Assembly: GCA_029582265.1 (NCBI GenBank)
Contig: CM055828.1
Coordinates: forward strand, 9,628,402-9,692,401
Reading direction: 5' to 3'
Source of the DNA: Zoroaster sp. YZ-2022
Taxonomy: Eukaryota > Echinodermata > Asteroidea > Forcipulatida > Zoroasteridae
Length of the DNA: 64,000 nucleotides
Of this stretch, positions 1 through 12,100 are shown in pieces. Each line of letters opens with the position of its first letter. Positions within the stretch are counted from its first letter, which is position 1. The position numbers were made by a program, and so were the translations under genes. Below the pieces are notes generated by a model. The model did no database searches. It was not told where the DNA came from and was given only the letters and a program-made list of their open reading frames with translations.

Positions 1-97
1 AATCATAGAAGGAACACATCTCTGACGAAACCTATGAAACATCATTATTGTAACAATGTAAAAACAATTTGTAGTGAATTATAAACTTTAAACACGA

Positions 98-382
98 TTA
101 CTTTTCTATGTTAAAAAAATAAATAAATGCCGATCTCAACATTGTTTTGCTCTTTGTCATTTCTCTCTTTCCTCTCAAAAACTGACGAGGTTTGTCAGCT
201 GAGTTGCTGTGCTTTTTTTGGAGGTGACACTGCAGCTTTTTAGGCTTGAACGATTCGTTTGCTAAAACTTCGCAACACAGGACACATTGTGGACGTTGAA
301 CATTCTGCTTGTCCACAGTTACCGTAAATCCATAATTCAAGAATAACGGGTTATACTTTCTTGTACCAGCCATAGCCAACAC
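98..382 (-). pseudogene. hAT-type (ZBED) transposase N-terminal fragment
   Basis: A 94-residue open frame. After a short start it reads NPLFLNYGFTV, then VQRPQCVLC, then LQCHLQKKH. This is the layout of the BED-type zinc finger at the N terminus of ZBED/hAT transposase-derived proteins: two cysteines in CVLC, then a His-x4-His pair. Nothing resembling the catalytic domain follows in frame, so it is a remnant. The stretch 650-760, with repeated 'gcgaccca' words, is often seen beside such elements but has no recognisable coding content here. Confidence 0.5.
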
Positions 383-479
383 TGCACACGCTGACAGCTC
401 AATAGATAGAATGAAAAAAACTTCGAAATTCGTGTGTCTGAATTCCTACGCTTTACACCTGGCTGACTGGTCATAACAT

Positions 480-530
480 GACATCAAAAGATCCACTGCG
501 CATATTTTGCGCGGTGGATCTTCTGATGTC
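480..530. repeat. Near-perfect palindrome (hairpin)
   Basis: A 51-base inverted repeat: gacatcaaaagatccactgc on the left is mirrored by gcggtggatcttctgatgtc on the right, with two or three mismatches and a short AT-rich loop. It lies next to the hAT remnant and could be a subterminal hairpin of a transposon. No function can be assigned. Confidence 0.75.
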
Positions 531-760
531 TTGTTTATTTGATAACTTTGTGGATGTGCGCTACCCGCTACTATACGACAACGTGCTTTCTTTTTGCAAA
601 CATGCCGGTCTAAAGAAGTTTGTGTCAGTAAAAGATCTTATAAGTAGGGAGAAATAAATCGTTGATAATTTTTTTTTTGCGATTTCTGAAGTAATCCCGC
701 GACCCATCAAAAATCCTCCGCGACCCAATTTTGGGTTGCGACCCATAGGTTGCGGAACGG

Positions 761-2486
761 CGGCTTAGATGGTTGGGACAGAGTGTTCGTTAGATGGGGG
801 TAGAAGGTTGGTTAGGTGGGTGGAGCATAGGATGGTTAGGTGGGTGGAGCATAGGATGGCATAGATGGTTGGGACAGAGTGTTCGTTAGATGGGGGTAGA
901 AGGTTGGTTAGGTGGGTGGAGCATAGGATGGCATAGATGGTTGGGACAGAGTGTTCGTTAGAAGGGGGTAGAAGGTTGGTTAAGTGGGTTGAGCATAGGA
1001 TGGCTTAGATGGTTGGGACAGATTGTGCATTAGATGGGGGTAGAAGGTTGGTTATGTGGGTGGAGCATAGGATTGCTTAGATGGTTGGGACAGAGTGTTC
1101 GTTAGATGGGGGTAGAAGGTTGGTTAGGTGGGTGGAGCATAGGATGGTTAGGTGGGTGGAGCATAGGATGGCATAGATGGTTGGGACAGAGTGTTCGTTA
1201 GATGGGGGTAGAAGGTTGGTTAGGTGGGTGGAGCATAGGATGGCTTAGATGGTTGGGACAGATTGTGCATTAGATGGGGGTAGAAGGTTGGTTATGTGGG
1301 TGGAGCATAGGATGGCATAGATGGTTGGGACAGAGTGTTCGTTAGATGGGGGTAGAAGGTTGGTTAGGTGGGTGGAGCATAGGATGGCTTAGATGGTTGG
1401 GACAGATTGTGCATTAGATGGAGGTAGAAGGTTGTTTATGTGGGTGGAGCATAGGATGGCTTAGATGGTTGGGACAGAGTGTTCGTTAGATGGGGTAGAA
1501 GGTTGGTTAGGTGGGTGGAGCATAGGATGGTTAGGTGGGTGGAGCATAGGATGGCATAGATGGTTGGGACAGAGTGTTCGTTAGATGGGGTAGAAGGTTG
1601 GTTAGGTGGGTGGAGCATAGGATGGCTTAGATGGTTGGGACAGAGTGTTCGTTAGATGGGGGTAATAATAATAATAATAATAATGTGTGGACTTATATAG
1701 CGCACGTATCCACCAACTAAGTGGTGCTCAAGGCGCATTCTTTTTTTACGTGCATTACACAACACACGGGACCTACGGCTTTACGTCCCATCCGAAGGAC
1801 GAAGCAATTATGGTTAAGTACCTTGCTCAAGGACACAAGTGTCACGACCGGGGCTCGAACCCACACCCTGCTGCTGGCAACACCAGAACTTGACTTCGGT
1901 GCGCTAGACCGCTCGGCCACGACACTCGTGGTAGAAGGTTGGTTAGGTGGGTGGAGCATAGGATGGCTTAGATGGTTGGGACAGATTGTGCATTAGATGT
2001 GGGTAGAAGGTTGGTTATGTGGGTGGAGCATAGGATGGCTTAGATGGTTGGGACAGAGTGTTCGTTAGATGGGGGTAGAAGGTTGGTTAGGTGGGTGGAG
2101 CATAGGATGGCTTAGATGGTTGGGACAGATTGTGCATTAGATGTGGGTAGAAGGTTGGTTATGTGGGTGGAGCATAGGATGGCTTAGATGGTTTGGACAG
2201 AGTGTTCGTTAGATGGGGGTAGAAGGTTGGTTAGGTGGGTGGAGCATAGGATGGCTTAGATGGTTGGGACAGAGTGTTCGTTAGATGGGGGTAGAAGGTT
2301 GGTTAAGTGGGTGGAGCATAGGATGGCTTAGATGGTTGGGACAGATTGTGCATTAGATGGGGGTAGAAGGTTGGTTATGTGGGTGGAGCATAGGATTGCT
2401 TAGATGGTTGGGACAGTGTTCGTTAGATGGGGGTAGAAGGTTGGTTAGGTGGGTGGAGCATAGGATGGTTAGGTGGGTGGAGCATA
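761..2486. repeat. 72-bp minisatellite array
   Basis: About two dozen tandem copies of a roughly 72-bp G-rich unit containing ggttgggacagagtgttcg and ggtgggtggagcatagga. Some copies carry a short internal duplication of the ggtgggtggagcatagga part, and some carry 'attgtgcat' in place of 'gtgttcg'. The array is interrupted at 1664-1932 by a SINE. Open frames seen here are products of the repeat. Confidence 0.9.
1664..1932 (-). mobile_element. tRNA-derived SINE with (ATT)n tail, inserted in the minisatellite
   Basis: On the minus strand the element starts near 1930 with GTGTCGTGGCCGAGCGGTC, which looks like the A box of a Leu/Ser-type tRNA. A B box (GGTTCGAGCCC) follows, then a body ending in GCGCCTTGAGCACC and a (ATT)n tail at 1664-1683. 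It splits one minisatellite unit between 'gggg' and 'tagaagg'. The same 3' end recurs at 56210-56285, and a related one ends the LINE at 30876-32170, which suggests mobilisation by an L2-type LINE. Confidence 0.8.
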
Positions 2487-2848
2487 CATGTAGGATGGCT
2501 TAGTTGAGTGGGGCAGAGTGTGCACCAGGTGAGACGGGTAGTTGGTTGGTTATATGGATGGGCAGAGGTTGGGTTAGTTGAGTGGGGCAGAGTGTGCACC
2601 AGGTGAGACGGGTAGTTGGTTGGTTATATGGATGGGCAGAGGTTGGGTTAGGTGGGTGGAGCATAGGATGGCTTAGATGAGTGGGGCAGAGTGTGCACCA
2701 GGTGAGACGGGTAGTTGGTTGGTTATATGGATGGGCATAGGATGGCTTAGTTGAGTGGGGCAGAGTGTGCACCAGGTGAGACGGGTAGTTGGTTGGTTAT
2801 ATGGATGGGCAGAGGTTGGGTTAGGTGGGCTAGGCAGAAGGAGCATTT
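2487..2848. repeat. 74-bp minisatellite array, related to the preceding one
   Basis: Four to five tandem copies of a 74-bp unit containing gagtggggcagagtgtgcac and gacgggtagttggttggtta. It shares ggtgggtggagcataggatg with the 72-bp array and adjoins it, so it is probably a diverged branch of the same array. From 2849 to the first exon at 3018 nothing else is seen apart from the splice acceptor. Confidence 0.85.
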
Positions 2849-3017
2849 TTATTTATTATTTGACAATGAAACAAAATCATCAAAAAGTGTGATAGGCACT
2901 GTAGCTTGAGGAACCATAGGATGGACATAATGAAATGTTTTAGTGAATGTGGAAAACTGTAGGAACTCATGTGGTTAGGTAGGGACTAATTTTCCTTGCA
3001 TAATTTCCAATCTACAG

Positions 3018-3183
3018 TCAGCCTTAAGTCATGAGCACATGGAGAAACTCAGCTCACATGCCTCACAGCAAGATTACTCCAAAGGGTTTGGTGGAAAGTA
3101 TGGCTTACAGAAAGACCGTGTGGATAAATCTGCTGTGGGTTTTGATTATGCCGGGAAGACAGAAAAACATGCTTCACAGAAAG
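3018..3183 (+). CDS. CTTN: Cortactin exon: end of one repeat plus one full repeat
   Basis: Acceptor ctacag, donor GTAATT. It encodes the tail of an upstream repeat ([18 protein letters not shown]), then a complete 37-residue repeat beginning [19 protein letters not shown]. It ends with one base of the next Asp codon. Beginning in mid-repeat shows that at least one more exon lies upstream of the window. Confidence 0.92.
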
Positions 3184-6100
3184 GTAATTAACTGATTGGG
3201 CAGAACTAATTCAAGATGTATGGGATTTGCATACTTTGTGCAAAAACCTTTTCATAAGTCATTTGATAATTTCCATGACAATATTGTCATGAACAGACTT
3301 TCAACAGGGCATGGAATCGGTGGCCTAGTTTAAGATGAACACAGTGACCGAAAATTACTGGCTCCGTTTACTGCGGTACATTTTGTACATAAAGCATATT
3401 CCATTGCATACAGCTGGAAAAAAAAGTTGACCAACTACGACTTCCGAAAGTATTTTTGAAGAAGTTTCAATAGTCGGTAGTACTGACCAGTTGTATTGTT
3501 CATCATTACCATTTCAAATTATACTGATACCAAAGTTGGTGAAATAGGAGACATTGAATCGTATCAATTTCAGCCCGAAATGGACAAAATCCAGGTGAAA
3601 ATAGCGAAGCCGAAGGTCTCAAACACCGGTGTAAGAGCACATAATTTTAGCCTATATTTCTTGCTTTTTATGAATTTTTTTTTAAAGAGCAACCAAAGTT
3701 TTGTATATCAAGGGTTTGATTTGTTTAATTTTGTTATCAGGAAAGTTAATTTCACTGCAAAATGTGTCTAAATTGTTCTTGTCTTGTGCCGATAACAAAG
3801 AATCCTTTCATGAACTTGCCGGTGCTGTCATATTAAACCAGACTAATATTTTGTGCCATGACATCAACTGTACTGACAAGTATGTACAGCCATAGACAAT
3901 GCTGCAGCAGCCAGATTGTTGTTAAGATGGCTGCTTATGAGCTTCCTTTTGAGTACGTCATACAAACAGGCAAAATGTTTGCTGCCACCACAGGTCACAA
4001 AAGTCCAACAACTACATCGCGGATTTCAACCGCTGCAAATTATGATTTTTTTCAACATCTTAATTTTCTTGTAAATTTTGTTTTCATTTTTGTACACAGA
4101 TTACTCAACTGGCTTTGGTGGAAAGTATGGAGTTCAGAAGGATAAACAAGACAAAGTAATAATTCTTGAAATATTAAATAAAATAATTGTACACAATAAC
4201 ATAAGAAAGAAGCATTTTGCACATTTTTTTTAAAGTGCTAACATTGAGGGAAAAAAAATAAATAAAAAAGGGAAAAAAGGCACAGTTGTACTCATCTGGG
4301 ATGTACTCATCTATAATGATAGCATAACACAGACTGCATGAATTAATGGATAATGCACACCTTCCACAACCCCCTACCCCTTTGAAGACTCTGTTCATTC
4401 CTAAATTCTCTCTGATAAGTAATGTCTGTTTCTGTGCATAAAAAATCCTTCATTATGCCTTGAAAGGGACAGTTCTTATGGCAAACCTATCACAGTAAAT
4501 TTCCAACAGTTCAATATGATAAACATGTATAACAATTTGTTAAGAAATTAAAGGAGCTTATATTTGAGACACCTTATACTTTCAGTCAGCAGTTGGATGG
4601 GAATATCAGGAGAAACTGTCACAACATGACTCACAAAAAGGTAAGATTCTTTTATCTTCAAATATTATTTCAAAATGCATTTTGTTATAATAAACCTTAA
4701 CAATTACTGATTATTTACCCCAATAAAACAATGACTGATAATTCAATTGGTTTACTCTTTGAAGAACAAAGCTTTAATATACTTCAGTTTTAAATTTTTG
4801 GGGTTGTGGTTATTGTTAAAAGGCACTCCAAAAGTATATTGGAAATAAATATGTCATAATTCTTTTAAATCCAGTTAAAAAACTTATTTAAAAAGTAGAC
4901 AAGGCCTTAGGTAATAGATTATAAATGTCATGTAGACTGGTACCACAATGACGTGATAACAATTTTAAAAGCCACTTCATTTATAGCAATTAAACATATT
5001 TATACTTATTCTTTCCTCTAGATCACTCCAAGGGCTTCGGAGGGAAATTTGGAGTGCAGAAAGACAGAGTGGATAAGGCAGCTGTTGGGTTTGAATATGA
5101 GGGGAAGACGGAGAAACATGCATCACAAAAAGGTCTGACAAATGCACCCCCAATAAATGCTGTTTTTTATTGGAGATGATGATGTATTCTAATCATGTAT
5201 TATTAGAATTATTTCCTTGAGTTAAAGGGAAGGTACAACATTAGTGTTTGGTTAACATACCTTTCTTTTAGTGTTCTGATTTTCAAGAAATATATCAATA
5301 AATTAACCTGAGGAAGTTTCATCACAATAAGGGCTCAAGTTTGTGGAAAAATCAAAAGAAACTTTCACATATTTTTTTGTGTTTTATGTTTTACAAATAA
5401 TTGCTTTGTGGCAACTTTTTGTAAATATCAATTTCTGTTTTCTTCTGATTAAATAATTTATCAGGAGGATTGATATGTGTACCAATCTTACACTATAAGA
5501 TTTAAGATGATAATTTGTTAATTTGAAAATCTGGTTTTAGCCAAAGTTGTACCTTTACTTTAAGCATACTATGCTTGCACATATATAAGCATTCTGTTGT
5601 CAACTTGAGAAACCACGTCCATTTCACCTTTACTTTAAGCATACTATGCTTGCACATATATAAGCATTCTGTTGTCAACTTGAGAAACCACGTCCATTTC
5701 ACCTTTACTTTAAGCATACTATGCTGGCACATATATAAGCATTCTGTTGTCAACTTGAGAAACCACGTCCATTTCACCTTGACTTTAAGCATACTATGCT
5801 TGCACATATATAAGCATTCTGTTGTCAACTTGAGAAACCACGTCCATTTCACCTTTACTTTAAACATACTATGCTTGCACATATATAAGCATTCTGTTGT
5901 CAACTTGAGAAACCACGTCCATTTCACCTTTACTTTAAACATACTATGCTTGCACATATATAAGCATTCTGTTGTCAACTTGAGAAACCACGTCCATTTC
6001 ACCTTTACTTTAAGCATACTATGCTTGCACATATATAAGCATTCTGTCGGGAAATATGACACGATTAGAACACTTCATCAGAATCAGTCAAATGGGGACT

Positions 6101-9100
6101 TGACCTTTTAAGAATTTTGGGACAACTCTAAAAAGATGTTTGATTCAAATGTAGTGTTATATGTATGTTGGAATAAGAAGGGAGAGGGTATGATAGAAAT
6201 TCCTTTGGCATTCATATGAGGACCTAATAAATAGGAACTTTGTAATTGACACTAATTAATCCACACTTTTATGGTACCCTTTGTAACAAATCACACTTCT
6301 CCCCCATTTACTTGTGTAAGTTTGTTTCAAGTTCTGCCTTATTCTGTTATGCAAACTGGTTATTCCAGATGACTGTTTATTGCTCATTGCACAGATTATG
6401 CTGTTGGTTTTGGTGGAAAGTATGGCGTTCAGAAAGACAGACAAGATAAGGCAGCTCTGGGCTTCGATGAGACCAGTAAGGTGGAACTCCATCCCTCACA
6501 GAAGGACATGTCTAAGGGGTTCGGGGGGAAATTTGGCGTGCAGAGTGACCGACAGGACTCATCTGCTGGCACTTTTGAGGATATGCAGGGAGTCACAACC
6601 TCATATCAGCGCACAAGAGTGACAGCTCCCAGTAAGTATCTAGTGATCAACCTTTAACCTTCTAAAACACTCTTTCAGTATTAAACATAAGACTCATTTT
6701 GAATCCCATAGACTTGTGCATTAGACAACCAAGGTGGCTGCTGTATTGGTTTTGTTTAAAAGTTTCCATGTATTATCTTTCTAACCATAGATGCTGGTGG
6801 CTCAAGTAACTTGAAGGCCAAGTTTGAAAATATGGCCAAGGCAGAGGAAGAGGTAATTGTATATAAGTAAAAAAATAATGAAGACCCATCATCATGAGAT
6901 TAAGACACATCATCATCAGCTTGATTACATCATCATCAGCTTGATTACATCATCATCAGCTTGATTACATCATCATCAGCTTGATTACATCATCATCAGC
7001 TTGATTACATCATCATCAGCTTGATTACATCATCATCAGCTTGATTACATCATCATCAGCTTGATTACATCATCATCAGCTTGATTACATCATCATCAGC
7101 TTGCTTACATCTCAGATGCAGTCCAGCGTTAATATTAAGAACAGCAATAATGGCAAAGCAAAGAAACAAAATGAAAAACAAAACAAACTTCAAAACAAAA
7201 AGACTATTGGTTTGGTTTGTTGAAAAACACTACAATAGGTTTGCATGTTGCATTTTTGTTGAATTTCAAAACAAAACTGAAATGATCAATGACATATTAG
7301 TATTGTGAAAGGTGGCTATGATAATACGGCTCAAATTTAAATGCTTTCTCTTTTTTTAAGATGCAAAATATTTATAAAAAAAAGAAGCTTGAATGCATGG
7401 GTCCCTAAATGCAAGTATGGACGGAAAATAACAATGACAATAAAGAACACAAAAATACGTTCCCCCACACGCTGCATTTCACAAAAAGGTTACATATAAG
7501 AAGACACATAAGATAAACACAAACAGGACAAAACAGAAGCTTAGAATGTGTCATATATTTTAGAAAATTGAAATGATATCAGCAAGAGGGATTTGCAACC
7601 TTTGGAAATTGAATTTGTTTCTTGGTTTTCCCTCTTTCATGTTTAAGGAGGCACAGAAGAGAACAGAAGCAGAGAAACAAAGGAGACAAGCCAGGGAGGA
7701 GAAAGAAAAAGAAGTTTCCAAGAAAGTGGAAGAGGTAATCAATAAATCACAAGGCATCTTTTTGGGAATCCTGAAATAAAGTATACCACAAACAATGATT
7801 TCTGTGATATATTTTGTGATACAGAAAATATAAGTGACAGACAGCTGTCTATAAAGCTATTTGATTGGTTAGCTCAGTTTGTAAAACACTGGAATGTTCA
7901 TCGAGGGTTGATGGTTATATATTAGGGTACCCAATATTGCTCAATTATGCCCAAAGAAGCTATTTAAAGATGTGGGTTTCTCCTGATTCGTTTGAGAAAT
8001 TTATAATTTGTAAAGCATTTGTTATCCTTTCCTCAAGTGAAATAGCAATGTTCAAATAGACAAATTTTGGAAATTGCCAAATAGGGAAAAACACGGGTTA
8101 TACATCGCTAAGGTCACAATTCTGACTCATACTATTATCTCTGAACATTTAATGTAGGATTTGAAGAAATTTAATTTAGTATAGCCGACAAGTCCTGCAA
8201 GTATTGAAGATGCCTCAATATTTGAGATTTGGTATTTCAGGAACGACAGCGGAAACTCAAAGAACAGCAGAGAGATCTTGAACCAGAACCGGAACCCAGC
8301 CCAACCCAGCCTGACCAAAACCAGGACTGGGATATTAACCCTGAACCACAGGAGGAGCAACCGCCAGAGCTTCCCCCTCCCCGTCAGACTAGAGACCAAC
8401 CGAAGCCGGCAGAACCTGAGCCCGAGATGTATGCTGAGGCAGAGTATATGAATGAAGGTGGGATTGCAGAGGCTGAATATACGCATGAGCCTGAGCCTGA
8501 GCCTGAACCAGATACTTATGAAGAAATACCCCAGAAAGGTAGCAATATGTAGCTCATGTTATTGATGTAATCTGGGTTCTTAAAAGTTGCACTGGTCATT
8601 ATCACATTGTGGTGCATGTTTTATGCATTATTTTATTTTATTTTATTTATTTAAAATCTTTATTCATCCTCAAGGGAAATTTTACACTCGCACATAAAAT
8701 AGCTATACAATTAAAGATTACATCAATATCATGTACAAAATATATATATATATACATTCAAGATAATCACAATACATACATACCATAACCACAAATACTA
8801 CATAAAATTGCATTTGGTATTTGGACTATACACAAAACTTCAATAATCAACGTTTAAAATTAGCATTGTAACATTTAATTGCACGCGGAACAAATGAATC
8901 CCGATATCGGTTAGTTCTCAGGATCGGGAGTCTAAGTCTACCATTTACGCCTGTCTTACATTGAACACAGAGCTGACCATAAAGGGGATGACTCTGGTCA
9001 TTCTTAACTGACTCCAACTTGCTTTGCAAGACGCACTGATAGACCGAGTCTACTAACCTCTGAGGTTCCCCAATCACCCGCCCAGCCCTCTTTATCACCC

Positions 9101-12100
9101 TGTCAATTCTGTCCCTTTCCATTTTACTTACATTTCCACCCCAGCAGATCAAACAATAACGCCAAACATTACATAAAATTGAGTTATAAAACAACATTAA
9201 AATTTCAGTTCGAACATTAAAAGTAGCCATTTTACGAAGACAGTAACTCCTAGTATTTAGCTTTTTGATTACAGTGTCCACATGATCTCCCCAGGTAAGC
9301 TTATCATTCAATGTTACACCCAATATTTATATGTCCTGGTTCGTTCCACTTCAATGCCTCTAATAGTAACTGGGGCTGGAGCCCTCACATTTTTCCGAAA
9401 ATCAATCACCATCTCTTTCGTTTTTGATACATTCAATTCAAGGAAGTTCTGTTCACATACTTCAATAAAGGCTTCAACCTGCAGGAGATATGCTCTATCA
9501 TCATCTCTGTCGATCAGTCCGACCATGGCGGAATCATCGGCAAATTTGATAAGTGGGCACATCTCCATGCATGATCTAATATCTGCAGTATACAACGTAA
9601 ATAAAAACGGTGCAACAACGGTACCCTGGGGTGCTACAGTGTTAGAAACAATGGTTAGTGATCGAATAGACGAGGTCAATTTAACAAACTGTGTACGATT
9701 CGTAAGATAATCCATGATCCATTCTATTAAATCAAAAGGTATGACTGCCAAATTAATCAATTTCTGTATTAAAACATGTGGCTGTATAGTATTGAAAGCA
9801 GAAGAAAAATCAAAAAACATTAACCTTGCAGAATGTCCAGACCTAGTATTTTCAAGATGAGAATAAACTTTATCCAATAACAATAATACAGCATCCTCAC
9901 CACTTCGTTTGCTTTGATATGCAAATTGCAAAGGATCCAAAAAAGGTACGACAAATGGTTTAAAGTGATTAAGAAATATCCGCTCACAGACTTTCATAGG
10001 TACTGAAGTCAATGCAACTGGTCTAAGATCATTTGAACAGGTAATCACAGATTTCTTCGGCACAGGAACAATACAAGACTGTTTCCATAAAACTGGAATA
10101 GACCGGCTACTAAAAGACAAATTAAATATGACTGAAAAAATTTTCACCAATTCAGATGCACATAACTTTAAAACTTTACAAGAGAGTTTGTCTGGCCCGG
10201 CTGCTTTTGATATTTTCAATTTGGAAAAAAGCCGACGAACCTCTTCCTCACTAGTTTCCAAGCCAAATTCTGAATTGTCAGAATTACGGAGGATTTCCCT
10301 GAGATTTTGACATTCAACCAAGAAATCATTATTATCAAAACGGTTAAAAAATTCATTCAACTCATCTGCATATGCAGCACTTAACTTTGGAAAATTGCAC
10401 AATTTTGATTTACTGTTAGAGTATCCACTCATGAAACGCATGCCCTCCCAAGCTCGTTTCATATTTCCAGTAAAATGCTCTTCAATTTTGTCACGATAGG
10501 TGGCTTTCTCTGCTTTAATAACACGCTTGAGATCTTTTTGCACCTTAACCAATTCCTCTGATTTTTCCTTTTCCAAACAGCCCCTTCTTTCTGTTAATAA
10601 CCTGTTTGACCTTTTTAGTGATCCATGGCTTATTATTAGGAAAGACCTTAATTTGTTTACACGGAATAACATTGTCAACACAAAAATTTATGTAGTCTGA
10701 TATTGTTTCCGCCAGTTCATCAAGATTATCACAAGATGACACAAACATGTCCCAGTCTGTACAGTCAAATGAAGCCTGAAGTTGTTCCATTGCATCGTCG
10801 TTCCACTGTTGAACCGTAACACGTTTAGGTTTTACCCTCTGAACGAGAGGCCTATATTTCGGTAGTAAATGTATCAAATTGTGATCAGCTCTTCCCAGCT
10901 TCGGCAGTTGAACCGCTGTATAACCGTCCTTTACATTAGAGTAGCACAAATCCAAGATTGCCTGACCACGGGTTTGGCACGTGACGTGTTGATAATAATG
11001 CACACTGCTTTTTCCTAGAGTACAATGATTGAAATCACCGTTAATCAACATAACAGAGTCAGGTGCAGCTTGCTCCAGGTCATGGATGACTTCGGTTAAT
11101 TCCAATGCAGCCTCCTTAGCCACATTCCTGTGAGGCACATATACAGTACTCATGACTACGTGCGAGAACTCCCGCGGTAGATAATATGGACGCAAACTAA
11201 CTGTTAAAATTTCCAAATTTTCGGAGCATGAGTAACGCTTTAATACAGCGTTATTAGGGTGGCACCAACGCTCATTGATGTACACACATACACCTCCACC
11301 AGATTTTTTCCCTGAATCAACAGTACGGTCTCCCCTCAATACCTTGTTGAAGCCGTCTATAGAAACATGGGCGTCTTCATGAATATCCGATAGCCATGTC
11401 TCTGTAAAGGACAACAGGCAGGCATTCCTAATTCTCCTGCAAATATTTCACATTGGCGGACAATTCATCAATCTTGTTGTTCAATGATTGTACATTTCCC
11501 ATAACTATAGAAGGCAAATAAGGTCTAGCTTTCTGTCTCCGCAATCTTTTCTTTACCCCTCCGGCTTTACCTCTCTTCCTGCGTCGTAGTTCGGGAGGAA
11601 TGACCGCATTCAACGGTAGGCAGGCTCCTTGACATAGCGGTTGTGCACGGAGGGCGTGTAGGTCGCCTAGCGTGTATATAATGCGACTCACCACTGGCCA
11701 AATATCTCCATTTCCACACTTAACGGACGAGGTTAAAACAAATAACAGCAACAGTCCAAGCGTAATAACACCGATATCCATCCTTGATACACATAACACA
11801 CCAAATAATTAACACTAAGGAGAAATGTAGCAAACAAAATCAAAAATTGCAGAGCTGGTGCGAGTCGTGTCGCCACTTGAGCAGCGCTGACAGACATATG
11901 TTTGCTTGACTTAAAACACAATGCAATTACATTAGTCAATTATTATTATCATGATCAGGCTATCATAATGATAACCACTTATAAACTGTGTATTATAGGG
12001 GCACTGTCGTCACGATCAACAGGACATGGAATTGGAGTGCTTGTTTTAGATTAACTTAGTGACTGAAAATAATTTCCCACATGATAAGGTCATATTACTG

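Larger units (their letters stand above)
8640..11940 (-). mobile_element. Broken jockey-superfamily LINE (CR1/L2/Rex1-like)
   Basis: Read on the minus strand: leader ORF (11428-11799), apurinic-type endonuclease (10545-11414), reverse transcriptase (9314-10681), C-terminal segment (8847-9323), then a 3' UTR ending in an A/T-rich tail near 8640. The pieces are in different frames, with shifts near 11430, 10590 and 9320, so it is an inactive copy, though close to full length. It lies in the cortactin intron between the acidic exon and the SH3 exons, antisense to the gene. Confidence 0.9.

Noticed and set aside
5502..6111. 186- and 178-residue frames made of a 25-residue repeat
   Set aside because: The 75-bp minisatellite is divisible by three and has no stop; there is no start context, domain or splice support.
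6896..7106. Possible CRISPR-like array
   Set aside because: Units are contiguous and identical with no unique spacers; this is an animal genome. The same applies to 41025-42225, 43147-43424 and 60180-62290.
9282..9710. 142-residue plus-strand frame
   Set aside because: It is the antisense shadow of the LINE reverse transcriptase on the minus strand.
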